Shown here piece after piece: positions 1 through 7,236 of a DNA stretch of 19,046 nucleotides (position 1 is its first letter; each line of letters begins with the position of its first letter). The DNA comes from HXMU1420-2 sp040830545 (GTDB lineage Bacteria > Pseudomonadota > Alphaproteobacteria > Rhodobacterales > Rhodobacteraceae): NCBI GenBank assembly GCA_040830545.1, contig JBFOMB010000148.1:1-19046 (forward strand). The letters run 5' to 3'. Under the pieces are notes generated by a model, which was not told where the DNA came from, did no database searches, and saw only the letters and a list, made by a program, of their open reading frames with translations. Made by a program: the position numbers and the translations under genes.

Positions 1-140
1 CCCAGAGGACCGGGGTGTGGCTCACCATCCATCCCCGGTTCCCGGCCGCCCCCGAGGACGGGGGGGGGGAAGGGGGGGGCGGGAATGGGCCGGCGCTTTG
101 GGCCGGCGGGGGGTTGGGGCGGGGGGGGTAGGGGGGGATT
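1..140. other. G-homopolymer-rich, probably miscalled sequence at the window edge
   Basis: This stretch holds repeated runs of 7 to 9 G on the plus strand, unlike anything else in the window. The reading frame of tenA stays open through it, but the encoded residues are nearly all Gly and Arg and do not resemble a TenA N-terminus until about position 137, where family-like sequence begins. Open frame plus nonsense residues suggests that bases were replaced by G rather than inserted. That is how low-signal calls look on two-colour sequencing at a contig end, but the cause is an inference. Confidence 0.65.
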
Positions 141-751
141 ACCCCCGCCATGCCTTTGTCGAGGGGTTGAAAGACGGGACGCTGCCGCGCGACTGTTTCC
201 TACATTACCTGCGGCAGGATTACGTGTTCCTCGTGCATTTCTCGCGCGCCTGGGCGTTGGCTGTGGTGAAATCGGAAACCCATTCCGAAATGCTGACCGC
301 CGTGGGCACCGTGAACGCGCTGGTTGCCGAGGAGATGCAGTTGCATGTGGGCATCTGCGAGGCGGCCGGGATTTCACAGGCCGAATTGTTCGCCACGCCC
401 GAGCGGGCGGAAAACCTGGCATATACGCGCTATGTGCTGGAGGCCGGGTATAGCGGCGATCTGCTGGACCTGCTGGCGGCGTTGGCGCCATGCGTCATGG
501 GGTATGGCGAGATTGGCATGCGCCTGTCGGCAGAGGCGACGTCGGACACGTACGCGGACTGGATCGGCACCTATGCCGACGCCGGGTATCAGGCGTCCTG
601 TGTCAATGTGGGCGCGACGCTGGACGCGGCGTTGGAGCGGCGTCTGGGGCCGGATTATGCCACCTCGCCCCGTTGGGCGGCCTTGTGCGACCGGTTCCGC
701 ACGGCAACTGAACTGGAAGTGAATTTCTGGCAGATGGGCCTGACGCCTTGA
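17..751 (+). CDS. tenA: TenA family aminopyrimidine aminohydrolase (thiaminase II), N-terminus unreliable
   Basis: TenA enzymes hydrolyse aminopyrimidine breakdown products of thiamin to HMP, which re-enters thiamin synthesis in the cytoplasm. From about residue 41 the protein reads as TenA: Asp68 in the QDYVF segment, the catalytic-type Cys159 in APCVMGYGEIG with Tyr163 and Glu165 nearby, and a C-terminal Glu234 in LEVNFW, equivalent to the general acid/base glutamate. The all-helical body and its length fit the family (about 220 aa). The GTG at position 17 is only the most upstream in-frame start; the first 40 residues lie in G-rich miscalled sequence, so the true start is unknown and may be left of the window. 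The stop overlaps the next gene's TTG start, so the gene is coupled to an ABC transporter. The family call is firm; the exact substrate is inferred. Confidence 0.88.
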   Translation: MAHHPSPVPGRPRGRGGGRGGREWAGALGRRGVGAGGVGGDYPRHAFVEGLKDGTLPRDCFLHYLRQDYVFLVHFSRAWALAVVKSETHSEMLTAVGTVNALVAEEMQLHVGICEAAGISQAELFATPERAENLAYTRYVLEAGYSGDLLDLLAALAPCVMGYGEIGMRLSAEATSDTYADWIGTYADAGYQASCVNVGATLDAALERRLGPDYATSPRWAALCDRFRTATELEVNFWQMGLTP

Positions 752-1476
752 GTTCCGCACCGGGCATCCTGGTGGATGGTGGTGCCCGGATAGAGGGCGC
801 GCTGCTGTTTGCTCCCTTGCGGATGGAGATGGCAGCGGGTCAATGGACCTGCTTGTTGGGCGGATCGGGCGTGGGCAAATCCACGATCCTGCGCCTGATC
901 GCGGGTCTGGAGACCGAGGCGGAGTTTCAGGGCACAATCACGGCCAGCGATGATGGAGCCGTGGCGGATCGGGTGGCCTATATGGCGCAGGACGATCTGC
1001 TGCTGCCCTGGGCCAGCGTGGCGCAGAACGTGACATTGGGTGCACGGCTGCGCGGGGCGCGGCCTGACACCGACCGTCTGCGCCGATTGCTGGCGCGCGT
1101 CGGGCTGAGCGAGCATGTGGACAAGCGCCCGACACAACTGTCCGGCGGGCAACGGCAGCGCGTGGCGTTGGCGCGTACGCTGATGGAGGACAAGCCCGTC
1201 ATCTTGCTGGACGAACCGTTTTCCGCGCTCGACGCGCGGACACGGGCAGAGATGCAGGAACTGGCGGTGGAACTGCTGGCAGGGCGCACGGTGCTGGTGG
1301 GCACCCATGACCCGGGCGAAGCCGCGCGGCTGGGACATCGCATTCTGGTGCTGACGCCCGAGGGGCTGACAAATTGCCCGCCGCCCGCCAGTCCCCTGCC
1401 CCGCGCGGTGGAGGCATTGGACACGCTGGAAACGCAGGCCGCGCTGTTGCGTCTGCTGCGGGAGGGCGTGGCGTGA
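748..1476 (+). CDS. thiZ: ABC transporter ATP-binding protein, thiamin-pyrimidine precursor uptake (ThiZ-like)
   Basis: This 242-residue ATPase energises an importer. It carries Walker A GGSGVGKST (38-46), Q-loop Gln81, signature LSGGQ (131-135), Walker B ILLDEP (152-157) with Asp161 of the D-loop, and the switch His187 in GTHDPGEA. The short length and single domain match the nitrate/sulfonate/taurine-type importer ATPases to which ThiZ belongs. The start is TTG and overlaps the tenA stop as TTGA, implying translational coupling. Its own stop overlaps the GTG of the permease (GTGA). TenA and ThiXYZ are known partners in salvage of base-degraded thiamin, which supports an N-formyl-aminopyrimidine or HMP-type substrate. 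The specificity comes from context only. No solute-binding protein gene (ThiY) is present downstream; it may lie left of tenA. Confidence 0.82.
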   Translation: MSSAPGILVDGGARIEGALLFAPLRMEMAAGQWTCLLGGSGVGKSTILRLIAGLETEAEFQGTITASDDGAVADRVAYMAQDDLLLPWASVAQNVTLGARLRGARPDTDRLRRLLARVGLSEHVDKRPTQLSGGQRQRVALARTLMEDKPVILLDEPFSALDARTRAEMQELAVELLAGRTVLVGTHDPGEAARLGHRILVLTPEGLTNCPPPASPLPRAVEALDTLETQAALLRLLREGVA

Positions 1477-2207
1477 AGCTGGTGGCCCCCCTTGCGGCAA
1501 CCGTGTTTGCGGTGCTTCTGTGGCAGGCGATTGTTACACTGACGGGCCTGCCCAAATTTATCCTGCCCGGTCCGGTGCTGGTGGCAGAGACATGGTGGCA
1601 AAACCGCAGTGTCATTGCCGAGCACACGCTGGTGACGCTGAGCGAGGTGCTGATCGGGCTGGGGATTGGCACGGCCCTGGGGTTTGTCACCGCGCTGCAC
1701 CTGAGCACGTCGCAGATGGCGCGGGTGTTTGTTCAGCCATTGTTGGTGTTCACACAGGCGCTGCCGGTCTTTGCGCTGGCCCCCATTCTGACGCTGTGGC
1801 TGGGGTACGGGCTGTGGTCCAAAGTGGCGATGGCGGTGCTGATCATCTATTTCCCGGTGACGTCCTCGTTTCTGGACGGGCTGCTGCGGACGCCGGGCGG
1901 GTATCTGGACTTGGCGCGCACGATGCAGGCGCGTCCTGCGCGCGTGCTGTGGCTGATCCGCGTACCTGCGGCGCTGCCTTCATTGGCGTCGGGTCTGCGG
2001 CTGGCGGCGGTTTATGCGCCGATTGGGGCGGTGATCGGTGAATGGGTGGGGGCATCGCAGGGGCTGGGATACCTGATGCTGCTGGCCAATGGACGGGCGA
2101 AGACGGACCTGATGTTTGCAGCCTTGCTGACCCTGGGGGTGCTGTCGGTGGCCCTGTATCTGATTGTCGGCGTGGCGGCGCGCAAGCTGGCGGACCGGGC
2201 CGGGTGA
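1473..2207 (+). CDS. thiX: ABC transporter permease, thiamin-pyrimidine precursor uptake (ThiX-like)
   Basis: This is a 244-residue inner-membrane permease of the BPD_transp_1 family. Hydrophobic segments are visible at roughly residues 4-20, 57-76, 90-110, 117-138, 178-190 and 217-236. The EAA-type cytoplasmic loop that docks on the ATPase lies around 142-172 (GYLDLARTMQA, then IRVPAALP). The chosen GTG start overlaps the ATPase stop by 4 bases. An upstream in-frame ATG at 1374 would add 33 low-complexity residues lying inside the ATPase gene and is rejected. The permease ends the visible operon; the next gene is convergent. Assignment to thiamin salvage depends on linkage to tenA. The family otherwise includes taurine and nitrate permeases. 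Confidence 0.82.
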   Translation: MKLVAPLAATVFAVLLWQAIVTLTGLPKFILPGPVLVAETWWQNRSVIAEHTLVTLSEVLIGLGIGTALGFVTALHLSTSQMARVFVQPLLVFTQALPVFALAPILTLWLGYGLWSKVAMAVLIIYFPVTSSFLDGLLRTPGGYLDLARTMQARPARVLWLIRVPAALPSLASGLRLAAVYAPIGAVIGEWVGASQGLGYLMLLANGRAKTDLMFAALLTLGVLSVALYLIVGVAARKLADRAG

Positions 2208-2280
2208 GAGGTTTGTCCGGGACCACGTTTCTACGTCGCATGTTTGGGAAGAAAGCCGCGCATCGGCGGACTGCGGGGCT

Positions 2281-2359
2281 GGGCGTTCGCCCCTTGCTCC
2301 CGCGCAGTTTCCTTAATCAACCTTTGCAGCAGACGATGGAAGGCCTTTGCAAAGGCCTT
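2281..2359. terminator. Two inverted repeats between convergent operons, possible bidirectional terminator
   Basis: The 165-base gap between the permease and transaldolase stops holds two dyads. One is a perfect 20-base palindrome at 2340-2359 (AAGGCCTTT arms around GC), starting 14 bases past the transaldolase stop on the minus strand. The other is a short GGGC/GCCC hairpin at 2281-2292, 73 bases past the permease stop. Convergent placement suits a shared terminator. Neither dyad is followed by a convincing T run, so factor-independent termination is uncertain. I see no gene in the gap. Confidence 0.4.
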
Positions 2360-2372
2360 GCCACCGTGAACC

Positions 2373-3320
2373 TCAGCCGCCCATCCGGTCGGCGACCAGC
2401 GCGATCAGCTTCTTGTGGTCCGCGTCAAAGTTGCGAATGCCCTCAGCCAGTTTCTCGGTCGCCATGGCGTCGCCGTTCAACATCCAGCGGAACGTGCCTT
2501 CATCCATGGGGATCGGCGCCGTGCCGGAGGCCTGATCCGGGGACAGCACGCGCGGAAGGTCGCTGTTGTCCTGCCCCAACTCCTCCAGCAATGCTGGCGC
2601 GATGGTCAGGCGGTCACAGCCGGCCAAAGCCTTGATCTGGGCAGCACTGCGGAAGGACGCGCCCATGACCACCGTCGGGATGTCGTTGGATTTGTAGTAA
2701 TCGTAGATGCGGCGCACCGACATCACGCCAGGATCTTCGTCGGGTGCGTAGCCGTCGACGCCATCTGCCTTCTTGTACCAATCGGTGATGCGCCCTACGA
2801 AAGGCGAGATCAGGAACGCGCCCGCGTCGGCACAGGCCACCGCCTGCGCCATGGAAAACAGCAGCGTCAGGTTACAGTCGATGCCCTCACCCTGCAGGAT
2901 TTCGGCGGCGCGGATGCCTTCCCACGTTGCGGCCAGCTTGATCAGGATGCGCTCGCGCCCCACCCCGCGTTCCGCATAATCCGCGATGATGGCCCGCGCC
3001 CGCGCGACCGAGCGGTCCACGTCAAAGCTGAGGCAGGCGTCTACCTCTGTCGACACGCGCCCCGGCACGATGGCGGCGAGTTCCGCGCCAACAGCAACGG
3101 TCAACGTGTCGGTCACGGCCTCGGCGGATTTGCCTGCGGCCTTGCCCGCCTCGATTTCCCGCGCGGCCAGCTCTTCAGACGCCGGATCGCTCAACGCTTT
3201 GAGAACCAGCGAGGGGTTGGTTGTGCAATCCTCGGGCGCGTATTGCTTCACGGCTGCGACTTCGCCGGTATCGGCAACAACAACGGTCATCTCTCTGAGC
3301 TGGTCGAGCGCGGTGGGCAT
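2373..3320 (-). CDS. tal: Transaldolase, TalA/TalB type
   Basis: Transaldolase moves a dihydroxyacetone unit between sugar phosphates in the non-oxidative pentose phosphate pathway. The 315-residue length matches the long E. coli TalB class rather than the ~215-residue short class. The Schiff-base lysine is Lys128 in RILIKLAATWEG. Other family blocks are CTTNPSL (32-38) with Asp17 before it, the NLTLLFS strand (150-156), the ISPFVGRITDWYK block (171-183) and VMGASFR (218-224). The start ATG follows an AGGAG-type ribosome site a few bases upstream. The gene is separated from the upstream aminotransferase-like gene by 229 bases containing an inverted-repeat element, so it may have its own promoter. 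The assignment is secure. Confidence 0.97.
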   Translation of the reverse strand: MPTALDQLREMTVVVADTGEVAAVKQYAPEDCTTNPSLVLKALSDPASEELAAREIEAGKAAGKSAEAVTDTLTVAVGAELAAIVPGRVSTEVDACLSFDVDRSVARARAIIADYAERGVGRERILIKLAATWEGIRAAEILQGEGIDCNLTLLFSMAQAVACADAGAFLISPFVGRITDWYKKADGVDGYAPDEDPGVMSVRRIYDYYKSNDIPTVVMGASFRSAAQIKALAGCDRLTIAPALLEELGQDNSDLPRVLSPDQASGTAPIPMDEGTFRWMLNGDAMATEKLAEGIRNFDADHKKLIALVADRMGG

Positions 3321-3464
3321 GGCGGGTCTCCTGAAACCTGAATCGGCGCGGTGGGCGCGCGCGAATCGTTATCATGTCTGGCGGGCGGTGGCGACGTGGG
3401 AAAATGCTGGGCGGAACGGCACCATGCGGGTCGAAGCGGGCGGGTTCTTGCAGACGCACCGCAG

Positions 3465-3520
3465 CCCCGGGCCTGACCCGGGGCCTCCGCCGCCAGGAGG
3501 TCCCGGATCAAGTCCGGGAC
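3465..3520. repeat. Compound inverted-repeat element (REP/terminator-like)
   Basis: Three dyads lie in tandem. CCCCGGG/CCCGGGG stems with a 5-base loop occupy 3465-3483. CCTCC/GGAGG arms lie at 3484-3500. A GTCCCGGA/TCCGGGAC hairpin with a 5-base loop occupies 3500-3520. The element sits 29 bases beyond the stop of the aminotransferase-like gene and about 145 bases upstream of the transaldolase start. It could terminate the former transcript or be a dispersed extragenic palindrome. No second copy is seen in this window. The rest of the 3321-3549 gap shows nothing I can assign. Confidence 0.6.
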
Positions 3521-3549
3521 TACGGGGACGTGTGTGGCGCGGTTGTGGT

Positions 3550-4467
3550 TTACCCGCGATCTGCTGTGATCAGGTCCTTGTAGAGCGCGCGCAGGCGGGT
3601 GAAGACCGGCCCCGCCTTGGCATCGCCGATCACGCGACCGTCGATTTCGAACACTGGGGTTTGCGCGCCAAACGTGCCGGTCAGGAACGCCTCGTCCGCG
3701 CCATAGGTGTCCACCAGCGAGTAGTTGCGCTCAAACACCGGGATGTCATTGGCACGGCAAAGGTCAATCACCTTCTGCCGGGTGATCCCGTTCATGCAGT
3801 AGTCCCCAGTGCTGGTCCAGACAGCCCCTTTGCGCACGATGAAGAAGTTGCAGGCATTGGTCGTGTTCACGAAACCAAACGGGTCCAGCATCAGCGCCTC
3901 GTCCGCGCCGGCGCGCACGGCGTGATTCAGGGCAATGATGCAGTTCAGCTTGGAGTGCGAATTCAGCTTGGAATCCTGCGTCAGCGGCAGTCCCCGGTGA
4001 TGCGGCACGGTGAACAGCCGGATGCCGCGTTCCACGACAGTTTCATCAGGGCGCGAATGTTCGGCGATGATCACCACGGTCGGCCCCCAGACGCTAAGAT
4101 GGGGGTGCTGGAACGGTTTTTTCTTCTTGCCGCGTGTGATCATGACCCGCAGGTGCACGTCCGTCGTCATCTCGTTGGCGGCAAGCGTGTCCCAGATCGC
4201 CTGTGTCAGTTCGGCCCGTGTCATGCCCAAATCCATGTCGACATACAGCGCGGCTTCGAACAGGCGGTCCAGGTGGTCATCCAGAAACGGGATATGCCCG
4301 TCATACAGCCGCAGCCCTTCCCAGATCCCGTCCCCCAACATGAAGCCGCTGTCATAGACTGACACCTTGGCATCGGCGCGGTGCACGATCTGGCCATCCA
4401 CATAGATACGGATGTCGTCGTTGCGATCATCCGGCGCGGCGTCATGGGTGGAAAGGTGGTCGGTCAT
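3550..4467 (-). CDS. Class IV aminotransferase-fold protein with apparently replaced catalytic residues
   Basis: The 305-residue protein has the fold-type IV PLP layout of D-amino-acid and branched-chain aminotransferases: an N-terminal VYDSGFMLGDGIWEGLR block with an arginine, a central SHSKLNCI block, ALMLDPFGFVNTTNACNFF, then GITRQKVI and a C-terminal TGTFGAQTPVFEIDG block. A gapless alignment by eye with Bacillus D-amino-acid aminotransferase puts Asn where the Schiff-base lysine (its Lys145) should be, with a Lys two residues earlier, and puts Thr where the PLP-ring glutamate (its Glu177) should be. So it may not be a classical transaminase. I chose the ATG at 4467, which has an AGGAG site; an in-frame ATG 14 codons upstream lacks one. 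It lies just beyond the hairpin ending the beta-oxidation operon. Substrate unknown. Confidence 0.8.
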   Translation of the reverse strand: MTDHLSTHDAAPDDRNDDIRIYVDGQIVHRADAKVSVYDSGFMLGDGIWEGLRLYDGHIPFLDDHLDRLFEAALYVDMDLGMTRAELTQAIWDTLAANEMTTDVHLRVMITRGKKKKPFQHPHLSVWGPTVVIIAEHSRPDETVVERGIRLFTVPHHRGLPLTQDSKLNSHSKLNCIIALNHAVRAGADEALMLDPFGFVNTTNACNFFIVRKGAVWTSTGDYCMNGITRQKVIDLCRANDIPVFERNYSLVDTYGADEAFLTGTFGAQTPVFEIDGRVIGDAKAGPVFTRLRALYKDLITADRG

Positions 4468-4519
4468 CGGGCGCTCCTGCTGTTTTGACACTGGTCGCAG
4501 GTTCGGCACGGAATGCCAA

Positions 4520-4541
4520 GCCGGGGGCGTGGGCCCCCGGC
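4520..4541 (-). terminator. GC-rich hairpin ending the beta-oxidation operon
   Basis: A perfect 9-base-pair stem (GCCGGGGGC against GCCCCCGGC, 4-base loop) starts 8 bases past the racemase stop in the direction of minus-strand transcription. The stem is very strong, but only a weak T-containing tail (TTGGCATT) follows. It probably terminates or attenuates the six-gene acyl-CoA operon before the aminotransferase-like gene. Confidence 0.6.
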
Positions 4542-4549
4542 CTGAGAGG

Positions 4550-5689
4550 TCAGGTCAGCACGCCGTCGGACTGAAGCCGGGCGATTTCATCCGCAGAATA
4601 GCCCAGCGTTGCCAACACGTCAGCATTGGACGCACCGCGTGCGCCCGGCGCCACGGGCGCCGGGGCGGGGGTGCGGTCAAACCGGGGCGCCGGGGCGGCC
4701 TGCAACACATCACCAACGCGGGTGAACGTGCCGCGTGCGGCGTTTTGCGGGTGCGTTTCCAATTCGTCCCAGCCCAGAATGGGCGCAACACAAGCATCCG
4801 ATCCGTCAAAGATCGCAACCCATTCATCGCGGGTTTTGGTGCGGAACAGGGTGGCGTAATCCTCAGCCCGTGCAGACCACAGCGACAGGTCGTTCTGAGT
4901 GGCGCGGTCGGTGTCGTCCATGCCTGCCAGTTGCACCAGTTCGGCATAAAACTGTGGTTCGATGGCCCCGACCGAGAGGTATTTGCCATCAGCCGTTTCG
5001 TAACACCGGTAATAGGGCGCGGCCCCATCGAGCATGTTGCGTTCGCGCGCAGGTGACCAAAGGCCCTTGGCCAGCATGCTGTGCAAAAGGCCCATCATGG
5101 CAGGCACACCTTCGGACATGGCGGTATCAACCACCTGCCCTTTGCCGGAGCTTTGCCGTTCATAAAGCGCCATGAGGATGCCAAACAGCAGGAACATCGC
5201 CCCGCCGCCATAATCCGCGACAAGGTTCAGCGGGGGCGAGGGCGGTTGATCCGCGGGCCCCATCGCATGCAGCGCGCCGGTGATCGACAGGTAGTTCAGG
5301 TCGTGCCCCGCCGTATGCGCCAGCGGCCCATCCTGTCCCCAGCCGGTCATACGGCCATAGATCAGGCGCGGGTTTGCCGCGTGACAGTCCTGCGGTCCGA
5401 GACCCAGTTTTTCCATCACGCCGGGGCGGAAGCCTTCGATCAGCACATCAGCGGTACCGACCAGCTTTTTCACGATCTCCACACCTTCGGGTGTCTTGAG
5501 GTTGACCGCCAGTGACCCCTTGCCCCGGTGGTTCACATCCGCAGGGTCGGGTTTGGTGGATTTGCGGTCGATCACGATGACCTCGGCTCCGTGATCGGCC
5601 AGCAATTGCCCAGCCAGCGGGCCGGGGCCAAGCCCAGCCATTTCGATCACGCGCAGCCCGGCGAGCGCGCCGGTTGATGCATCACTCAT
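4550..5689 (-). CDS. mcr: Alpha-methylacyl-CoA racemase, CaiB/BaiF (family III CoA-transferase) fold
   Basis: The 379-residue protein belongs to the CaiB/BaiF fold. It carries the racemase catalytic set rather than the transferase aspartate: His129 in GHDLNYL, Asp159 in ADYGGG and Glu244 in GAIEP. All three are offset by exactly 3 from mycobacterial MCR His126, Asp156 and Glu241. CoA-binding blocks EGFRPGVMEKLGLGP (85-99) and YGRMTGWGQDGP are present. The enzyme interconverts (R)- and (S)-2-methylacyl-CoA so that methyl-branched chains can enter beta-oxidation, which needs the S form. The start overlaps the stop of the upstream SDR by ATGA. It is the last gene of the beta-oxidation operon. 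Confidence is high for racemase over CoA-transferase; the natural substrate is unknown. Confidence 0.92.
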   Translation of the reverse strand: MSDASTGALAGLRVIEMAGLGPGPLAGQLLADHGAEVIVIDRKSTKPDPADVNHRGKGSLAVNLKTPEGVEIVKKLVGTADVLIEGFRPGVMEKLGLGPQDCHAANPRLIYGRMTGWGQDGPLAHTAGHDLNYLSITGALHAMGPADQPPSPPLNLVADYGGGAMFLLFGILMALYERQSSGKGQVVDTAMSEGVPAMMGLLHSMLAKGLWSPARERNMLDGAAPYYRCYETADGKYLSVGAIEPQFYAELVQLAGMDDTDRATQNDLSLWSARAEDYATLFRTKTRDEWVAIFDGSDACVAPILGWDELETHPQNAARGTFTRVGDVLQAAPAPRFDRTPAPAPVAPGARGASNADVLATLGYSADEIARLQSDGVLT

Positions 5690-6447
5690 GGCAGACGGAT
5701 CGCGCCATCCAGACGCACGGTTTCCCCGTTGATATAGGGATGCGTCAGCATAAAGACGGCCAGACGCCCGTATTCAGACGGCTTGCCGAAGCGTTTGGGG
5801 AAGACGATATCCTGGCTCAGCGCCTCGACCATTTCATCGCCCAGACCGGCGGCCATGGGTGTCATGAAGAGGCCCGGCGCGATGGTGTTGATGCGGATAC
5901 CGGATCGTGCCAGATCCCGCGCAATCGGCAGGTTCGAGGCGACAATGGCCCCCTTGGAGGCAGCATAGGCCGCCTGCCCTTTTTGCCCGTCAAATGCGGC
6001 GATGGAGGCGGTGTTGACGATGGCCCCGCGCGCACCGTCTTCGTCGGGCGCGTTTTCTTCCATTTTCAGCACGGCCAGGCGCATGACGTTGAACGTGCCT
6101 GCGACGTTGACGTCCAGCACCTTGCGGTATTTGTCCAGCGGATGCGCCTCGCCCCGGTTGGTGATCTTCTGGCCCACGGCAATGCCTGCGCAGTTCACCA
6201 CGCCATTGAGACCACCCATGGAGGACAGGGCGTTTTGAACGGCAGCTTCGACCTGTGCTTCGTCCGTGACGTCGACCTTCTGGAACGTGACAGCGTCGCC
6301 CAGTTCCGCGACGATTTCAGCCCCGCGATCTTCGTTCATGTCAAAGATCGCAGCCTTGCCGCCCCCCTTGACGATTTCGCGCACGGTGCCTTCGCCCAGC
6401 CCCGACGCGCCACCGGTTACGATGGCCTTGATGTCTGATGCGTCCAT
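5686..6447 (-). CDS. Short-chain 3-hydroxyacyl-CoA dehydrogenase, HSD17B10-like
   Basis: A 253-residue classical SDR. It has TGGASGLG (11-18), Asp36 after the second strand favouring NAD over NADP, NCAG (85-88), and catalytic Ser148, Tyr161 and Lys165. The active-site region (NTASIAAFDGQKGQAAYAASK) and the tail YINGETVRLDGAIR resemble type-2 3-hydroxyacyl-CoA dehydrogenases (HSD17B10), which oxidise 2-methyl-3-hydroxyacyl-CoA. That fits its coupling to the methylacyl-CoA racemase: the two genes overlap by 4 bases. It starts 12 bases after the enoyl-CoA hydratase stop, with GAGGGG upstream. Position inside a beta-oxidation operon supports an acyl-CoA substrate, but SDR substrates are hard to predict from sequence. 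Confidence 0.88.
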   Translation of the reverse strand: MDASDIKAIVTGGASGLGEGTVREIVKGGGKAAIFDMNEDRGAEIVAELGDAVTFQKVDVTDEAQVEAAVQNALSSMGGLNGVVNCAGIAVGQKITNRGEAHPLDKYRKVLDVNVAGTFNVMRLAVLKMEENAPDEDGARGAIVNTASIAAFDGQKGQAAYAASKGAIVASNLPIARDLARSGIRINTIAPGLFMTPMAAGLGDEMVEALSQDIVFPKRFGKPSEYGRLAVFMLTHPYINGETVRLDGAIRLP

Positions 6448-6459
6448 ATCGCGCCCCTC

Positions 6460-7233
6460 TTAGCTTCCGGTCCATTCCGGTTTGCGTTTCTGGAAGAAGG
6501 CGCTGACGCCTTCGGCAAAGTCATTTGATTTCAGCAGCGAGGTCTGTTCGATGCCTTCCTGCGTAATGGCCTCGCCAAAGCTCATCCCGCCGACCTGCCG
6601 CAACAGGCGTTTGACGGCAGACATGGCCATGGGCGCGGTGGCACACAGCGCGTCAGCCCAGGCGCGGGTCGCGGTGTCGAGTTCGTCCGCCGGAACAACC
6701 TTGTTTGCGATGCCGCAGGCCAGGCAGTCCTCGGCCCCCATTTTGCGTCCTTCGAGGATCGTTTCCAGTGCCTTGTGGTAACCCAGATGCTGCAACAGCA
6801 GATGTGTATTGCCCCCGTCAGGGACGAGGCCGATGGCCGCAAAGGCCATGTAGACATAGGCGTCATCGGACATCACCACGAGGTCGCAGTTCATCGCCAC
6901 CGCCGCACCAACCCCAGCCGCCGCGCCATGGACCTGCGCGATCCAGATCTTGTCCGACCGTTCGATGCCCGTCAGGAAGGGCTTGTAATCCGCATCCAGA
7001 TGGAAACTGATCGGGTCTGCCGGGTTGCCGCTGAGGTCCGCGCCCGCGCAGAATCCTTTGCCCGCGCCTTTGAGGATCACGATCCGAATGTCGGGATCGT
7101 CGTTCAGCCGCCCGACTTCGTTGCGCATCGCGGTTTTCAGGCTGTCGTCAAACGCGTTGCGTTTGTCAGGGCGGTTCATTGTGACGGTCGCAATCGGCCC
7201 GTCCTTTTCGATCAGCAGAACATCTTCGCTCAT
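6460..7233 (-). CDS. Enoyl-CoA hydratase/isomerase family protein, PaaG-like active site
   Basis: A 257-residue crotonase-fold protein. The oxyanion-hole loops are FCAGADLSG (61-69) and HGAAAGVGA (102-110). The usual first catalytic glutamate of hydratases is replaced by Phe131, while Asp139 in GLVPDGG sits at the second acidic site. This pattern resembles PaaG-type isomerases and Delta3,Delta2-enoyl-CoA isomerases rather than crotonase itself, so double-bond isomerisation is as likely as hydration. Hydratase activity is supplied anyway by the FadB-type protein upstream, which keeps both glutamates. The start is 3 bases after the acyl-CoA dehydrogenase stop, indicating one transcript. The fold is certain, the reaction only probable. 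Confidence 0.88.
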   Translation of the reverse strand: MSEDVLLIEKDGPIATVTMNRPDKRNAFDDSLKTAMRNEVGRLNDDPDIRIVILKGAGKGFCAGADLSGNPADPISFHLDADYKPFLTGIERSDKIWIAQVHGAAAGVGAAVAMNCDLVVMSDDAYVYMAFAAIGLVPDGGNTHLLLQHLGYHKALETILEGRKMGAEDCLACGIANKVVPADELDTATRAWADALCATAPMAMSAVKRLLRQVGGMSFGEAITQEGIEQTSLLKSNDFAEGVSAFFQKRKPEWTGS

Positions 7234-7236
7234 GGC

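Noticed and set aside
2415..3341. Long plus-strand open frame (308 codons) opposite transaldolase
   Set aside because: It is fully antisense to a clear transaldolase gene, encodes no recognisable domain, and results from high G+C codon bias.
2986..4362. 458-codon plus-strand frame across transaldolase, the inverted repeats and the aminotransferase-like gene
   Set aside because: It reads antisense through two real genes and the hairpin element, and the product is low-complexity.
4550..5689. Formyl-CoA or carnitine CoA-transferase
   Set aside because: The His129/Asp159/Glu244 set matches methylacyl-CoA racemase and the operon context agrees, so racemase is preferred.
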